Shown here one piece after another: positions 44,259-53,101 of a stretch of DNA of 64,000 nucleotides. The notes under the pieces were generated by a model, which saw only the letters and a program-made list of their open reading frames with translations, was not told the DNA's origin and made no database searches. The position numbers and the translations under genes were made by a program. The stretch comes from Nonomuraea glycinis (GTDB taxonomy: Bacteria > Actinomycetota > Actinomycetes > Streptosporangiales > Streptosporangiaceae). Location of the stretch: NCBI RefSeq assembly GCF_014646515.1, contig NZ_BMNK01000024.1, positions 64,045-128,044 on the forward strand, given 5' to 3'. Position 1 is the stretch's first letter, and each line of letters begins with the position of its first letter.

Positions 44259-45168
44259 GGGCGTGCTGGCGGGCGGCGTGGCGGGCCTCGGCCTGTTCCT
44301 GCTGCTGAAGGCGCTGTTCCCGGCCCGGCCGGGACTGGTGGCCAGGCTGCTCGCGCTGGACGAGGTGCGGGAGAGCTCCGACGCGCCCCGCATCCTGCTG
44401 CTGCCGGAGGAGGAGGTCAGCGCCTTCCGGCGGGGGCTCGGCCTGCGGCTGGCCCGCCTCTACGGCTCCCGTGGCTGGCACGTCCGCTCGACCAAGTCGG
44501 ACCTGGCGCTGGTAGGACGCTCGTTCGAGGGCTTCCTGGCGACCAAGGCGCTGCTCGCGGCCAGCGGGCTGCTGGCCTTTCCGGTGCTGTTCGGCTGGCT
44601 GCTGCTGATGGGCTGGGGCGCCTCGCCGACCATCCCGTTCTGGGTGGCCGTACTCGCGTCGCTCGTCTTCTTCTTCCTGCCCGACCTGCAGATCAAGAAG
44701 GAAGCCGCGGCGCGCAGACGCGACTTCCGGCACGTCGTCGGCGCGTTCCTGGACCTGGTGTCGATGAACCTCGCCGGCGGCAGGGGCGTGCCCGAGGCGC
44801 TGATGATGGCCGTGTCGATCAGCGGCGAGCAGCCCAACTGGGCGATGGCCCGCATCCGGGACGCGCTGCAGGGGGCCAGGATCGTCGGCATCACGCCCTG
44901 GCAGGCGCTCGGCCAGCTCGGCGAGGAGCTCAACATCGACGAGCTGCGGGACCTGTCGGCCGCGCTCGGCCTGGTCGCCGACGACGGGGCCAAGGTACGC
45001 AGCTCGCTGACCGCCCGGGCCGCTACCCTGCGCCGCCGCGAGCTGGCGGAGATCGAGGGCCGGGCCGGCGAACGGTCCCAGTCGATGCTGGTCGCCCAGC
45101 TTCTCCTCTGCGCGGGATTTGTCATCTTTCTCAGTTTTCCGGCCGCTATGAAGATGTTGGGGTCCTGA
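44251..45168 (+). CDS. tadC: Tad inner-membrane platform protein TadC
   Basis: 305 residues, second F-domain platform protein: an N-terminal helix, two central helices (ATKALLAASGLLAFPVLFGW; IPFWVAVLASLVFFFLPDLQ), the cytosolic domain (FRHVVGAFLDLVSMNLAGGR) and a C-terminal helix. Pairs with TadB. Its stop overlaps the pilin start (TGATG). Confidence 0.93.
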   Translation: MVEGVLAGGVAGLGLFLLLKALFPARPGLVARLLALDEVRESSDAPRILLLPEEEVSAFRRGLGLRLARLYGSRGWHVRSTKSDLALVGRSFEGFLATKALLAASGLLAFPVLFGWLLLMGWGASPTIPFWVAVLASLVFFFLPDLQIKKEAAARRRDFRHVVGAFLDLVSMNLAGGRGVPEALMMAVSISGEQPNWAMARIRDALQGARIVGITPWQALGQLGEELNIDELRDLSAALGLVADDGAKVRSSLTARAATLRRRELAEIEGRAGERSQSMLVAQLLLCAGFVIFLSFPAAMKMLGS

Positions 45169-45395
45169 TGAACCATCCGTGGATCATTTACCTGGTCGCG
45201 TACCTGAGTGTGCGCATGCACCGCGCCCGCACCGCGCCGAGCCGTGGCGCCTCCGCCGTCGAGTGGGTCATCATCACGGCCATCATCGCCGGCGTCGCCC
45301 TCGGCCTGGCCACGCTGATCAGCCAGCTCGTGACGGAGAAGCAGGGCGACATCCAGGACTCGTTCGGCGGCGGTGGCGGTGACGGGGACACGTGA
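45168..45395 (+). CDS. Flp-like pilin
   Basis: 75 residues. The hydrophobic segment SAVEWVIITAIIAGVALGLA, with Glu five residues into it, matches the processed N terminus of Flp/type IVb pilins (G/A then xxxxE[Y/W]). The lead before it is about 27 residues and basic. The C terminus is Gly/Asp-rich. It is coupled to tadC at the stop. Likely the main fibre subunit; no prepilin peptidase gene is in the window. Confidence 0.88.
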   Translation: MNHPWIIYLVAYLSVRMHRARTAPSRGASAVEWVIITAIIAGVALGLATLISQLVTEKQGDIQDSFGGGGGDGDT

Positions 45396-45886
45396 CCCGC
45401 TCCAAGCGCGGTGACCGAGGCGCGCCGGCGATCGGGAAACGCGGTGATCGAGGAGTGTCGGCGATCGGGAAGCGCGGTGATCGAGGGGTGTCGGCGATCG
45501 AGCTGGCCCTGCTCATGCCGGTCATCCTGGCCACTGTGCTGCTCATCGTGCAGGTCACCCTCTGGTTCCACGGCCGCCAGGTGGCGGAGGCGGCGGCCAG
45601 GGAGGGGGCCCGCGTCGCCAGGGCGGCTCCCGCCGACTCCGGCGGCTGGGAGCAGGAGGCCCAGGCCAAGGCCCGGGACGTGCTGACGGCCATCGGCCCC
45701 CAACTGCTCGACGGCGCCTCGGTGGACACCGCCGAGAAGGACCCGGACGAGCGGCACGTCACCGTCACCGGCAGCGCCGTCCAGGTCATCCCCCTGCTGC
45801 CGGAGCTCGCCTTCACCATCACGGCCACCGCGGGCGGCCCGATCGAGTGCTTCCGCCCGGACGACGGCGGAGAGGACTGCGAATGA
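45392..45886 (+). CDS. TadE-type pseudopilin with triplicated leader motif
   Basis: 164 residues. The TadE motif RGVSAIELALLMPVILATVL starts the hydrophobic helix, with Glu in the right place. Before it, the eleven-residue unit KRGDRGVSAIG is repeated, giving three copies of the leader/cleavage-type motif of which only the last runs into the helix. The outer domain has two Cys near the end (IECFRPDDGGEDCE). GTG start overlaps the pilin stop. Confidence 0.9.
   Translation: MTRSKRGDRGAPAIGKRGDRGVSAIGKRGDRGVSAIELALLMPVILATVLLIVQVTLWFHGRQVAEAAAREGARVARAAPADSGGWEQEAQAKARDVLTAIGPQLLDGASVDTAEKDPDERHVTVTGSAVQVIPLLPELAFTITATAGGPIECFRPDDGGEDCE
45404..45502 (+). repeat. 33-bp tandem repeat in the TadE leader, three units
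   Basis: Units at 45404-45436, 45437-45469 and 45470-45502, about 90 percent alike, each encoding KRGDRGxxAI[G/E]. In frame; they triplicate the segment before the pseudopilin helix. Confidence 0.92.
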
Positions 45887-46284
45887 ACCGCCGCGGCCGC
45901 GAGCGAGGCTCCATGGCCGTCGAGACGGTGATGCTGGCGCCGGTGTTCCTGCTCTTCCTGCTCTTCCTCGCCGGGGCCGGACGCCTGGTCGAGGCGCAGG
46001 GCGAGGTCAACGCCGCCGCCAGGGACGCCGCCCGCGCCGCCTCGATCCAGCGTACGTTCGGCGACGCGACCTCCGCCGCGGAGAAGATCGCCACCGACGC
46101 GCTCCAGGACGGGTGCGCGAGCCCGGCCGTCACCCTGGACGGCGACGCCTACGAGCAGGGCGGCGAGGTGCGGGCGGAGGTGACGTGCGAGCTGGACCTC
46201 GCCTTCCTCGGCTTCGGCGCGTCCAAGCGGATGACCGGCACCGCCGTGGTGCCGCTGGAGGAGTTCAGGAGAGTGGAGAAGTGA
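45883..46284 (+). CDS. TadE-type pseudopilin
   Basis: 133 residues: MNRRGRERGSMAVETVMLAP leads into a hydrophobic helix (VFLLFLLFLAGAGRLV) with the TadE Glu at MAVETV. The outer part has two Cys (DGCASP, VTCELD) that may pair. ATG 45883 overlaps the previous stop; the longer open frame starts inside the previous gene. Confidence 0.9.
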   Translation: MNRRGRERGSMAVETVMLAPVFLLFLLFLAGAGRLVEAQGEVNAAARDAARAASIQRTFGDATSAAEKIATDALQDGCASPAVTLDGDAYEQGGEVRAEVTCELDLAFLGFGASKRMTGTAVVPLEEFRRVEK

Positions 46285-46754
46285 GGCGGGGGGAGCGCGG
46301 GTCCGTGCCGGTGCTCACCAGGCCGCTGGGGGAGCGCGGGTCCATGTCGGTGTTCACCGTGTTGTTCTCCGTGGTGGTGTTCCTGCTGGCCGGGCTGCTC
46401 GTGGACGGAGGATCGGCGATCAACGCCCGGCTGCGCGCCAACGACATCGCCGAGCAGGCCGCGCGGGCCGGCGCCGACCAGATCGACGTCGATCATCTGC
46501 GCGACACCGGTGAGGTCCGGATGCAGGGCCAGGCCGAGGTCTGCGCCAGGGCGGAGGAGGTCGTCGCGGCACACGGCGGAGACGGCATCACCCCGGCCGA
46601 CTGCACCGTCGAGCAGGGGCAGACCCTGGTGACGGTCGCCGTACGGGTCCGCTGGACCGCCTTCTTCCTGGCCGCGATCGGTTTCGCCGGCTCGGAGATG
46701 GAGGGCGAGGCGAGCGCGGCGCCCGAGGCGAGCGCCGCGCCCGAGGACGGATGA
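46281..46754 (+). CDS. TadE/TadG-type pseudopilin with duplicated leader motif
   Basis: 157 residues with a GTG start overlapping the previous stop. The segment GERGSVPVLTRPL is followed by GERGSMSVFTVLF, a 13-residue duplication; only the second copy enters the helix (SVVVFLLAGLLVDGGSAINA). This resembles the Rv3654c-type TadE-like proteins of actinomycetes. Two Cys (EVCARA, ADCTVE) are in the outer part. A hydrophobic stretch at the end (RWTAFFLAAIGFAGSE) may be membrane-associated. Confidence 0.88.
   Translation: MRRGERGSVPVLTRPLGERGSMSVFTVLFSVVVFLLAGLLVDGGSAINARLRANDIAEQAARAGADQIDVDHLRDTGEVRMQGQAEVCARAEEVVAAHGGDGITPADCTVEQGQTLVTVAVRVRWTAFFLAAIGFAGSEMEGEASAAPEASAAPEDG
46290..46367 (+). 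repeat. 39-bp tandem duplication in the TadG-like leader
   Basis: Units 46290-46328 and 46329-46367 share GGGGAGCGCGGGTCC and the following pattern, encoding GERGSxxV[L/F]T twice. Confidence 0.85.
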
Positions 46755-49561
46755 GCCAGACCGAATCAGGCGGGTCAGTGGATGACAGAGCGCCGAATCA
46801 GCACGCTGGACGCAAGAGGGGAGAGGCCATGCCGACGCGAGAGCCCGCGCGCGCACGAGGTCCGGTGCATTCTGCCGGTCAGGGGCGCCCGCGCACGCTC
46901 AGGCAGGCGCCGCCGCGCGTCCAGCCCCGGCGCGGCCCCGGCGATGTGCTGGCCGGACTCGGCGCGCTGGTCCTGCTGGTGGCGCTGGTCGGCGGTGTCC
47001 CCTACGCGCTGCTGAGGTTCGCCGGGCCGCCGATCAGCCCCGAGCTGCTCGACCTCGATCTGCTGACCAGCAGCGTCGGGCCGAGCACGATCATGGCCGT
47101 GCTGGTGGTGTTCGTCTGGCTGGCCTGGCTGCAACTGGCCGTGTGCGTGGTGGTCGAGGTGTACGCGGGGGTGCGCCAGGTCGGGATGCCGGCCAGGGTG
47201 CCGCTGTCCGGCGGCACGCAGGCGCTGGCCAACAAGCTCGTCAGCGCGGTGCTGCTGCTGTTCACGGCGGGGGCCGTGGTCGTGCCGATCGCGGCGATGG
47301 CCGCCCCGCCCGCCCCGCCGCCGATGACCGCCGTCGCCTTCACCGCACCGGTCGTGGAGCAGCCGGAGGAGGCGCGGCAGTCCAAGAAGGTGTACGTGGT
47401 GCAGCCGCCGCACGGCCGGCACCACGAGAGCCTGTGGGAGATCGCCGAGAAGTGCCTCGGCGACGGACGTCGTTACCCGGAGATCTTCAAGCTCAACCAG
47501 CACAAGGAGCAGCCCGACGGCGCCCGCCTGCGGATGGCCGACCTGATCAGGCCCGGCTGGGTGCTCGACATGCCGGACGACGCGCGCAACACGCACGTCG
47601 TCCCCGCCACCCAGGCCAGGACGCAGACGCTGGAGGAGCATCCGGCCAAGCCGGGCGGCGGCGAGCGGGCGATCGTCAGGGACCACGTCGACCGGTCGGC
47701 CACCCAGAAACAGGGCGTCGCCAAGCCCGAGGTCAGAGACTCCCGGCCGCAGGACAGCGTCCAGATGCAGCCGGCCGCCGACGGCCTGGAGCTTGTCGAC
47801 TTCCTGGCCGGCGCGTCGCTGGCCGCCGCCGGACTGCTGGCGGTGCTCGGCAGGAGGCGCCGCGAGCAGCTCTGGCACCGCTTGTTCGGCCACCGCGTCA
47901 TACGGCCACGCGGCGACGCGGCGGAGGTGGAGGTGGCGCTGCGGCTCGGCGCCGACGCCCCCGGCGCCCGCATCCTCGACCTCGGCCTCCGGCTGCTCGG
48001 CGCGGAGCTGGCCGCCGCGAACCGCACCCCGCCGACCGTCTACGGCGCGCACCTGTCCGCGCGCACACTCGACCTGTGGATCCACCCGCCGGACGGCGAC
48101 CCGCCCGTTCCCTGGACGGTCAAGGACGGCGGGCAGGTGTGGCGGCTGGCGGCGCACGAGGGCCGCCTGCTGGAGGATCAGCCGGGCGGGGCCCCGTACC
48201 CCGGGCTGGTATCGATCGGCACGGACCAGAGCGGCCGGGTGCTCGTGGACCTGGAGGCCGCGCAGGGGTTGATCAACATCCGTGGCCCGCAGACGACGGC
48301 GGCGCTGGCCGCGCTCGCCGTGGAGCTGGCCACGAACCGGTGGTCCGACGGCATGCGGATCACGCTCGTCGGCTTCGGCGAGGAGCTGACGGCGATCGCC
48401 CCGGACCGGATCAGGGCCGTCGGCAGCCTGGCGGCGGCGCTGCCGGAGCTGGAGGCGACGGCCGCGCCACGCCAGGAGGTGCTCACCGGCAGGATCACCG
48501 GCCGGCCCCGGGACGCCCACTACCTGTTGTCGGCGGTGGCGCCCACCCATGAGGAGGCGCGCCGGCTGGCCCTGCTCGCCCGCAACGACACGGCGGGATA
48601 CGTGGTGACCGGCGACGTGCCGCACGCCACCTGGACGTGGGAGATCACCGAGGACGGCCTGGCCAGGATCCCGGAGCTGGGGTTCGAGGTGACGGCACAG
48701 CTCCTGCCCCGCCGCCACTACCGGGCGCTGATCGAGCTGTTCCGTACGGCGGACCGGATGGACGGCGAGGTGATCCCCGAGGCGCAGCCGCTGGTGGACC
48801 TGCACCCGCCCGCGGTGGAGATCAGGCTGCTCGGCCCGCTGGAGGTCGTCGGGCCGGAGCCGATGGAGCAGGGGCGGATGGCGCTGGCCACCGAGCTGCT
48901 GGTCTACCTCGCCACGCATCCCGGCGGGGTGCATCCGGTGGTGCTCGGCGGCGTGCTGTGGCCGCGCGGCGTGCAGGCCATGGTAAGGGACGCCACGATC
49001 GCCCGGGTCGCCGACTGGCTGGGCCCCCGCCACCTGCGCACCGACCAGGCCGGCAGGCTCACCCTGGGGCCGGACGTGCGCACGGACTGGGTGCTCTTCC
49101 GCGAGCTGGTACGCCGCTCGCACGATGATCCGACGGCCCGCGCCCTGCTGCTGGAAAGGGCGCTCGGCCTGGTCAGCGGCCCGTTGCTGAGCGGGCGGCC
49201 GGAGGGCCGGTACGCGTGGCTGGCGGGCGACGAGCTGGAGTACGACGTGTCGGCCGAGGTCGCCGACGCCGCGCACCGGCTCTGCGAGCTCCGCCTCGCC
49301 GAGGGCGACCCCGACGCCGCCATCGCCGCCGTACGGGCCGGGTTGCTGCTGGCCACCGACGACGAGAGCCTCTGGCGCGACCTGCTACGGGCCACGCACG
49401 CCACCGGTGACCTGGGCCGGCTGCGTGCCGTCGTGGAGGGGTTGACCAGGCGATCCGCCTCCCATCCGCACAGCGGCGGGATGGCCCCCGAAACCGAGGC
49501 GCTGATCGACGAGCTGCTGCCGTCGTGGCGCCTTCACGTCGTCAGGGAGTCCACGGCATGA
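46751..49561 (+). CDS. LysM and BTAD domain membrane protein of the Tad locus
   Basis: 936 residues. Three membrane helices lie within about 65-190, then a LysM-like domain at about 213-280 (SLWEIAEKCLGDGRRYPEIF), another membrane helix near 347-368, a long soluble middle, and a C-terminal bacterial transcriptional activator (BTAD) domain from about 691 (VEIRLLGPLEVVG, then tetratricopeptide-like helices). BTAD normally belongs to SARP regulators; here the DNA-binding part before it is short or altered. This architecture recurs beside actinobacterial Tad genes; the function is not known. ATG 46751 overlaps the upstream stop; ATG 46829, with GGGGAGAGG, is the alternative. Confidence 0.88.
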   Translation: MSQTESGGSVDDRAPNQHAGRKRGEAMPTREPARARGPVHSAGQGRPRTLRQAPPRVQPRRGPGDVLAGLGALVLLVALVGGVPYALLRFAGPPISPELLDLDLLTSSVGPSTIMAVLVVFVWLAWLQLAVCVVVEVYAGVRQVGMPARVPLSGGTQALANKLVSAVLLLFTAGAVVVPIAAMAAPPAPPPMTAVAFTAPVVEQPEEARQSKKVYVVQPPHGRHHESLWEIAEKCLGDGRRYPEIFKLNQHKEQPDGARLRMADLIRPGWVLDMPDDARNTHVVPATQARTQTLEEHPAKPGGGERAIVRDHVDRSATQKQGVAKPEVRDSRPQDSVQMQPAADGLELVDFLAGASLAAAGLLAVLGRRRREQLWHRLFGHRVIRPRGDAAEVEVALRLGADAPGARILDLGLRLLGAELAAANRTPPTVYGAHLSARTLDLWIHPPDGDPPVPWTVKDGGQVWRLAAHEGRLLEDQPGGAPYPGLVSIGTDQSGRVLVDLEAAQGLINIRGPQTTAALAALAVELATNRWSDGMRITLVGFGEELTAIAPDRIRAVGSLAAALPELEATAAPRQEVLTGRITGRPRDAHYLLSAVAPTHEEARRLALLARNDTAGYVVTGDVPHATWTWEITEDGLARIPELGFEVTAQLLPRRHYRALIELFRTADRMDGEVIPEAQPLVDLHPPAVEIRLLGPLEVVGPEPMEQGRMALATELLVYLATHPGGVHPVVLGGVLWPRGVQAMVRDATIARVADWLGPRHLRTDQAGRLTLGPDVRTDWVLFRELVRRSHDDPTARALLLERALGLVSGPLLSGRPEGRYAWLAGDELEYDVSAEVADAAHRLCELRLAEGDPDAAIAAVRAGLLLATDDESLWRDLLRATHATGDLGRLRAVVEGLTRRSASHPHSGGMAPETEALIDELLPSWRLHVVRESTA

Positions 49562-50157
49562 GACGGATGACAGTCGGCTTGGCGCTCCTGCTGGTGGCGG
49601 GGTGCGGGCAGGTGGAGCAGCCCTACCGGCCGAAGAGCGTGCCGGACGTGGCCGCGAGCGAGGCTCCGAGCAAGGCGAAGGCCACCTCCACCGCCGGCGC
49701 GCGGCCGGACACGATCGACGTCGGCGGGGAGTTGGAGGTGCGGGTGCGGTGGCCCGAGCGGGACGACGCGCTGGTGCGGCTCTTCCCCGGCTACTACGCG
49801 GAGGCGTGGGAGGCGGTCATGTCCGGTGACGACCGCTATCTGCGCCGCGTCGAGCCTGCCTACGCGGGTGAGGCGGCCGCCTGGGTGCGCAACTTCACCG
49901 ACAAGAAGCAGTCGGTCAGCGGTGTCGTACGACTCTTCCGCCTGCGGGTGAAGGCGGTCGTGGGCCGGGGCGCCGAGCTCAACGTGTGCGTGGACGAGAC
50001 GAAGATGAAGCTGGTCTCCACGAGCACCGGCGAGCCCATCAGCCCGCAGCCCGACTCCAGCCGCGCCCCCTACCTCCAGATCGTGCTCGCCCACCGCGAC
50101 GACGACGGGGTGTGGCGCATCAGGCAGTTCAGCCACAGCAAGGAAGGGTGCACTTGA
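49558..50157 (+). CDS. Lipoprotein of the Tad operon
   Basis: 199 residues with a lipoprotein signal peptide: MRRMTVGLALLLVAGCGQ, lipobox VAGC. The mature part is soluble, with conserved-looking strands (GYYAEAWEAVMSGDDRYLRR; VWRIRQFSHSKEGC). No named domain. ATG 49558 overlaps the previous stop and the next gene overlaps its stop, so it is part of the operon; probably an envelope helper of the pilus. Confidence 0.87.
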   Translation: MRRMTVGLALLLVAGCGQVEQPYRPKSVPDVAASEAPSKAKATSTAGARPDTIDVGGELEVRVRWPERDDALVRLFPGYYAEAWEAVMSGDDRYLRRVEPAYAGEAAAWVRNFTDKKQSVSGVVRLFRLRVKAVVGRGAELNVCVDETKMKLVSTSTGEPISPQPDSSRAPYLQIVLAHRDDDGVWRIRQFSHSKEGCT

Positions 50158-51092
50158 TGAAAGGCCTGCTTCCCGTGCTCGTCGCCGCGTCGGTGCTGTT
50201 CGCGGGCGGCACCGCGCCGCCCACCGCGCCCCCGAGAGGCGTGGAGTCCGAGGGTTTCCAGAACGGGAACACCCGGGAACTCGTCCTGCGGCACTCCAAG
50301 ATCCGCATCACCGGCGACGGCGCCAAGGGCGGCAAGAGCGACGGTTACCAGCTCAAGAGCCCCTGCTGGTACGAGCCCGGACTGGACGCGGAGAAGATGC
50401 TGGCGTTCATGTCGGACGCGCGGGCCAACGCCTCCAGGATCCAGCGTGACGAGGAGGGCTTCAACGCCTTCATCAAGCAGTTCAAGGACAAGGTGGGGCA
50501 GCCGGGGCTGTGGTGGACGCCCGCCTACAACGCGGGCGATCCCAAGGGCGCGGCCTGCTGGGCGGGGCTCGAACTGTTCGTGTTCGTGGAGCCCAACACC
50601 ACCCCGCCCAGCGGGATCACCTTCCAGGAACTCGCCGAGGTGGCCAGGGCCGCGCTGACCGTGCCCCAGGGCACGATCAAGCTCAACCCGGACGCCAGTA
50701 GCTACGTCAACCTGCCCACGTTCGTCTGGCTTGAGGACATCGGCCAGCCGCGGCGCACGGTCACCGCGACGCTGCCGGGCGTGATGAGCGCCACCGTGGT
50801 GGCCACCCTCTCCGACATCAAGATCAAGGCGGGCACGGACCGGGCCGAGGTGGTGGAGAAGGGGTGCGGCGCGTCGGGCAAGCCGTACGCGAAGAACGCC
50901 GAGTTCACCTGCGGGGTGCGTTACGAGCGTGCCTCCATCGACCAGCCGCGCCAGGTCTACGAGCTGACCGTGACGAGTGTTTGGCCGGTGGCGGTGACCG
51001 GAGGGGCGCAGAATGTCCAGTTCGATCCCGTACAGGCGCAGGTGACGCGTGATGTGCCGGTCGGTGAGGTGCAGAGCAACGTCAAGCCGTGA
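50157..51092 (+). CDS. Secreted protein, last gene of the Tad operon
   Basis: 311 residues with an N-terminal signal peptide (MKGLLPVLVAASVLFAGGTA). The mature protein has four Cys in two pairs (SPCWYEP and GAACWAG; KGCGAS and FTCGVR), suggesting two disulfides outside the cell. Not recognised further. The start overlaps the lipoprotein stop (TGATG). A strong bidirectional terminator follows. Confidence 0.87.
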   Translation: MKGLLPVLVAASVLFAGGTAPPTAPPRGVESEGFQNGNTRELVLRHSKIRITGDGAKGGKSDGYQLKSPCWYEPGLDAEKMLAFMSDARANASRIQRDEEGFNAFIKQFKDKVGQPGLWWTPAYNAGDPKGAACWAGLELFVFVEPNTTPPSGITFQELAEVARAALTVPQGTIKLNPDASSYVNLPTFVWLEDIGQPRRTVTATLPGVMSATVVATLSDIKIKAGTDRAEVVEKGCGASGKPYAKNAEFTCGVRYERASIDQPRQVYELTVTSVWPVAVTGGAQNVQFDPVQAQVTRDVPVGEVQSNVKP

Positions 51093-51097
51093 GACGT

Positions 51098-51132
51098 GAC
51101 GAAGGGCTGGCCCGCCGGACCAGCCCTTCGTC
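51098..51132. terminator. Bidirectional terminator between Tad operon and ogt
   Basis: GACGAAGGGCTGG (51098-51110) and its reverse complement (51120-51132) form a perfect 13-bp stem with a 9-base loop, between the convergent stops at 51092 and 51141. Confidence 0.85.
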
Positions 51133-51140
51133 GTGAAATA

Positions 51141-51641
51141 TCAGTGCTTGCTTGATTCGTGGGCGAGCAGCCATTCCTTGACCGGGACGCCGTAGTAGTA
51201 GCCGCCGAAGCCGCCCGTGGTGGGCAGCACCCGGTGGCAGGGCACGAACGGCGCGATGAGGTTCTGGGCGCAGGCCGAGCCCGCCGCGCGGGCCGCCGTC
51301 CTGGGCAGGCCCGCCCGTACGGCCAGCTCGGCGTACGACACCGTGGTGCCCGGCCGGACCTCGCGGAGCACCTGGTGGAGGCGCTTGCGCGTGGGTGTGC
51401 CCGGCTGCTCGACCGCGATGGCGTCCAGCGCTTCGAGGTCGCCGTCGAAGTAGGCGCGCACCGCCTGGGCGACCGGGCCGAGGTCGTCGACCACGTCCAG
51501 GCCCTCGGCCTGCAGCGCGGGCGAGAGCCGTACGTACATCTCCTTGGGGTCGGCGGTGAAGCCGGCGGCGACGAGCACCTCGTCGCGGGTCAGCACGGAC
51601 AGCTCGCCGATCGGGGTGGGCAGGATCTGAGCGTTGATCAT
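51141..51641 (-). CDS. ogt: Methylated-DNA--protein-cysteine methyltransferase
   Basis: 166 residues. It removes the O6-alkyl group from guanine by transfer to its own Cys. The active-site motif PCHRV is intact (Cys135), preceded by the helix-turn-helix with AARAAGSACAQNLIAPFVPC. ATG 51641 overlaps the stop of the Ada-AlkA gene (ATGA); the longer frame lies inside that gene. It supplies the methyltransferase that the upstream fusion lacks. Confidence 0.95.
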   Translation of the reverse strand: MINAQILPTPIGELSVLTRDEVLVAAGFTADPKEMYVRLSPALQAEGLDVVDDLGPVAQAVRAYFDGDLEALDAIAVEQPGTPTRKRLHQVLREVRPGTTVSYAELAVRAGLPRTAARAAGSACAQNLIAPFVPCHRVLPTTGGFGGYYYGVPVKEWLLAHESSKH

Positions 51642-53101
51642 GAGTGGCTCCAGAGGTGAAGGGCGGCGTAGGCGCGCCAGGGGCGCCACCGCTCGAGGTG
51701 TTCCTTGGGGATGTCCAGGGCGGCCATGCGCCGGTCGAGCACCAGGTCGCCGGTGGGCCAGGCGTCGGGGTCGCGCAGCGCGCGCAGTGCGATGTAGCTG
51801 GCGGTCCACGGCCCGATGCCGGGGATCGCGAGCAGCTCCCGCACCGCCTCCGCGGGGTCCTGGGCGCCGTCGAGGTCGATCAGGCCGCCGTCGACCCGGC
51901 TCGCCAGCTCCTTGAGCGTGGCGATCCGCCGGGTGGTCAGTCCGAGCCCGTCGAGCTCGGCCGCGAGCAGCTCGGCGGCGGTGGGGAAGAGGTGGCCGTC
52001 CGCCGTGCGGGCACCGGCCGTGGCGACGATCCGGCCGAGCAGGGTGCGCGCGCCCGCGACGGAGATCTGCTGCCCCACCACCGCGCGCACCGCGAGCTCG
52101 AACCCGTCGAACGTCCCCGGCACCCGCAGGCCGGGCCTTGCCGCCACCAGCGGGGCGAGCGACGTCCGGCCCAGCGCGTCGGCGATGGCGGCCGGGTCGG
52201 CGTCCAGGTCCAGGAGCCGGCGGCAGCGCGCCACGATGCGGGCGAGCTGCCGGGTGTCGGCCACGCTCACGTCGAGCGCCAGGTGGCCGCGCTGCGGGGT
52301 GAGGGTGATCGTGCCGCCGGGGACGACCCGGCTGTAGGAGGTCGCGTCCGCCACCTCCAGCCCGGGGATGGCGCGGGAGGCGAGAAACGTGAAAACGCCT
52401 TCAACGTCGTACGGCTCCCGCCCGTGCAGCCGAAGCCGAAGCACAGCGGGCCCCGCTTGTGCGCCTTCAGCACCCGCCACGGTGGTGGGTGTGGTCGCTG
52501 CGTCTTCGCGTCGGGCCGCGCTGGTCAGGCCGCCGGCCGTGGCTCGCAGTTCGCTCGGTGTGAAGCCGTACGTCTCCCGCATGGTCGCGTTGAACTGCCG
52601 GACGCTGCCGAACCCGGCGGCGAACGCCACGTCCGTCACCGGCAGCGCCGTCTCGGTCAGCAACTGCTTGGCCAGCAGCAGCCGCCTTGTCCTGGCGACG
52701 GCGAGCGGCCCGACGCCGAGTTCGGTGACGAACAGCCGGTGCAGGTGGCGCTCGGTGATGTGCAGCCTCCTGGCCAGGCCGGCCACGCCGTCCTCGTCGG
52801 CGCCGCCGTCGTCGATCAGCCGCAGCGCCCGGCCGATGAGGTCGCCGCGCAGGTCCCACCCGGGGTCACCAGGGGACAGCTCGGGGCGGCAGCGCTTGCA
52901 CGGCCGGAACCCGGCGGCCTCCGCCGAGGCGGCGTGCCGGTAGAAGCGCACGTTGCGTGCGCCGGGCGTGCGCGCCGGGCAGATGGGCCGGCAGTAGATA
53001 CGGGTCGTCGTCACCGCCGTGTAGAACCGCCCGTCGAACCGGGCGTCCCTGGCCGAGACGGCCCGGTAGCAGGCGTCGAAGTCGAGCTCTGTGGGTGACA
53101 T
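51638..53101 (-). CDS. Ada metal-binding / AraC / AlkA glycosylase fusion protein
   Basis: 487 residues in three parts. The N-terminal Ada zinc domain accepts methyl groups from phosphotriesters (Cys residues in IYCRPICPARTPG and FRPCKRCRPE). Next is an AraC-type helix-turn-helix (VAGLARRLHITERHLHRLFV, DVAFAAGFGSVRQFN). Last is an AlkA 3-methyladenine glycosylase with helix-hairpin-helix IPGIGPWTASYIALRA and catalytic Asp in PTGDLVLDRRM. It both senses alkylation and excises damaged bases, and should activate its own operon with ogt. Confidence 0.93.
   Translation of the reverse strand: MSPTELDFDACYRAVSARDARFDGRFYTAVTTTRIYCRPICPARTPGARNVRFYRHAASAEAAGFRPCKRCRPELSPGDPGWDLRGDLIGRALRLIDDGGADEDGVAGLARRLHITERHLHRLFVTELGVGPLAVARTRRLLLAKQLLTETALPVTDVAFAAGFGSVRQFNATMRETYGFTPSELRATAGGLTSAARREDAATTPTTVAGAEGAQAGPAVLRLRLHGREPYDVEGVFTFLASRAIPGLEVADATSYSRVVPGGTITLTPQRGHLALDVSVADTRQLARIVARCRRLLDLDADPAAIADALGRTSLAPLVAARPGLRVPGTFDGFELAVRAVVGQQISVAGARTLLGRIVATAGARTADGHLFPTAAELLAAELDGLGLTTRRIATLKELASRVDGGLIDLDGAQDPAEAVRELLAIPGIGPWTASYIALRALRDPDAWPTGDLVLDRRMAALDIPKEHLERWRPWRAYAALHLWSHS

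Noticed and set aside
46775..49276. 833-codon open frame on the minus strand across the LysM-BTAD gene
   Set aside because: Shadow of a well-supported plus-strand gene in a coupled operon; no recognisable domain.
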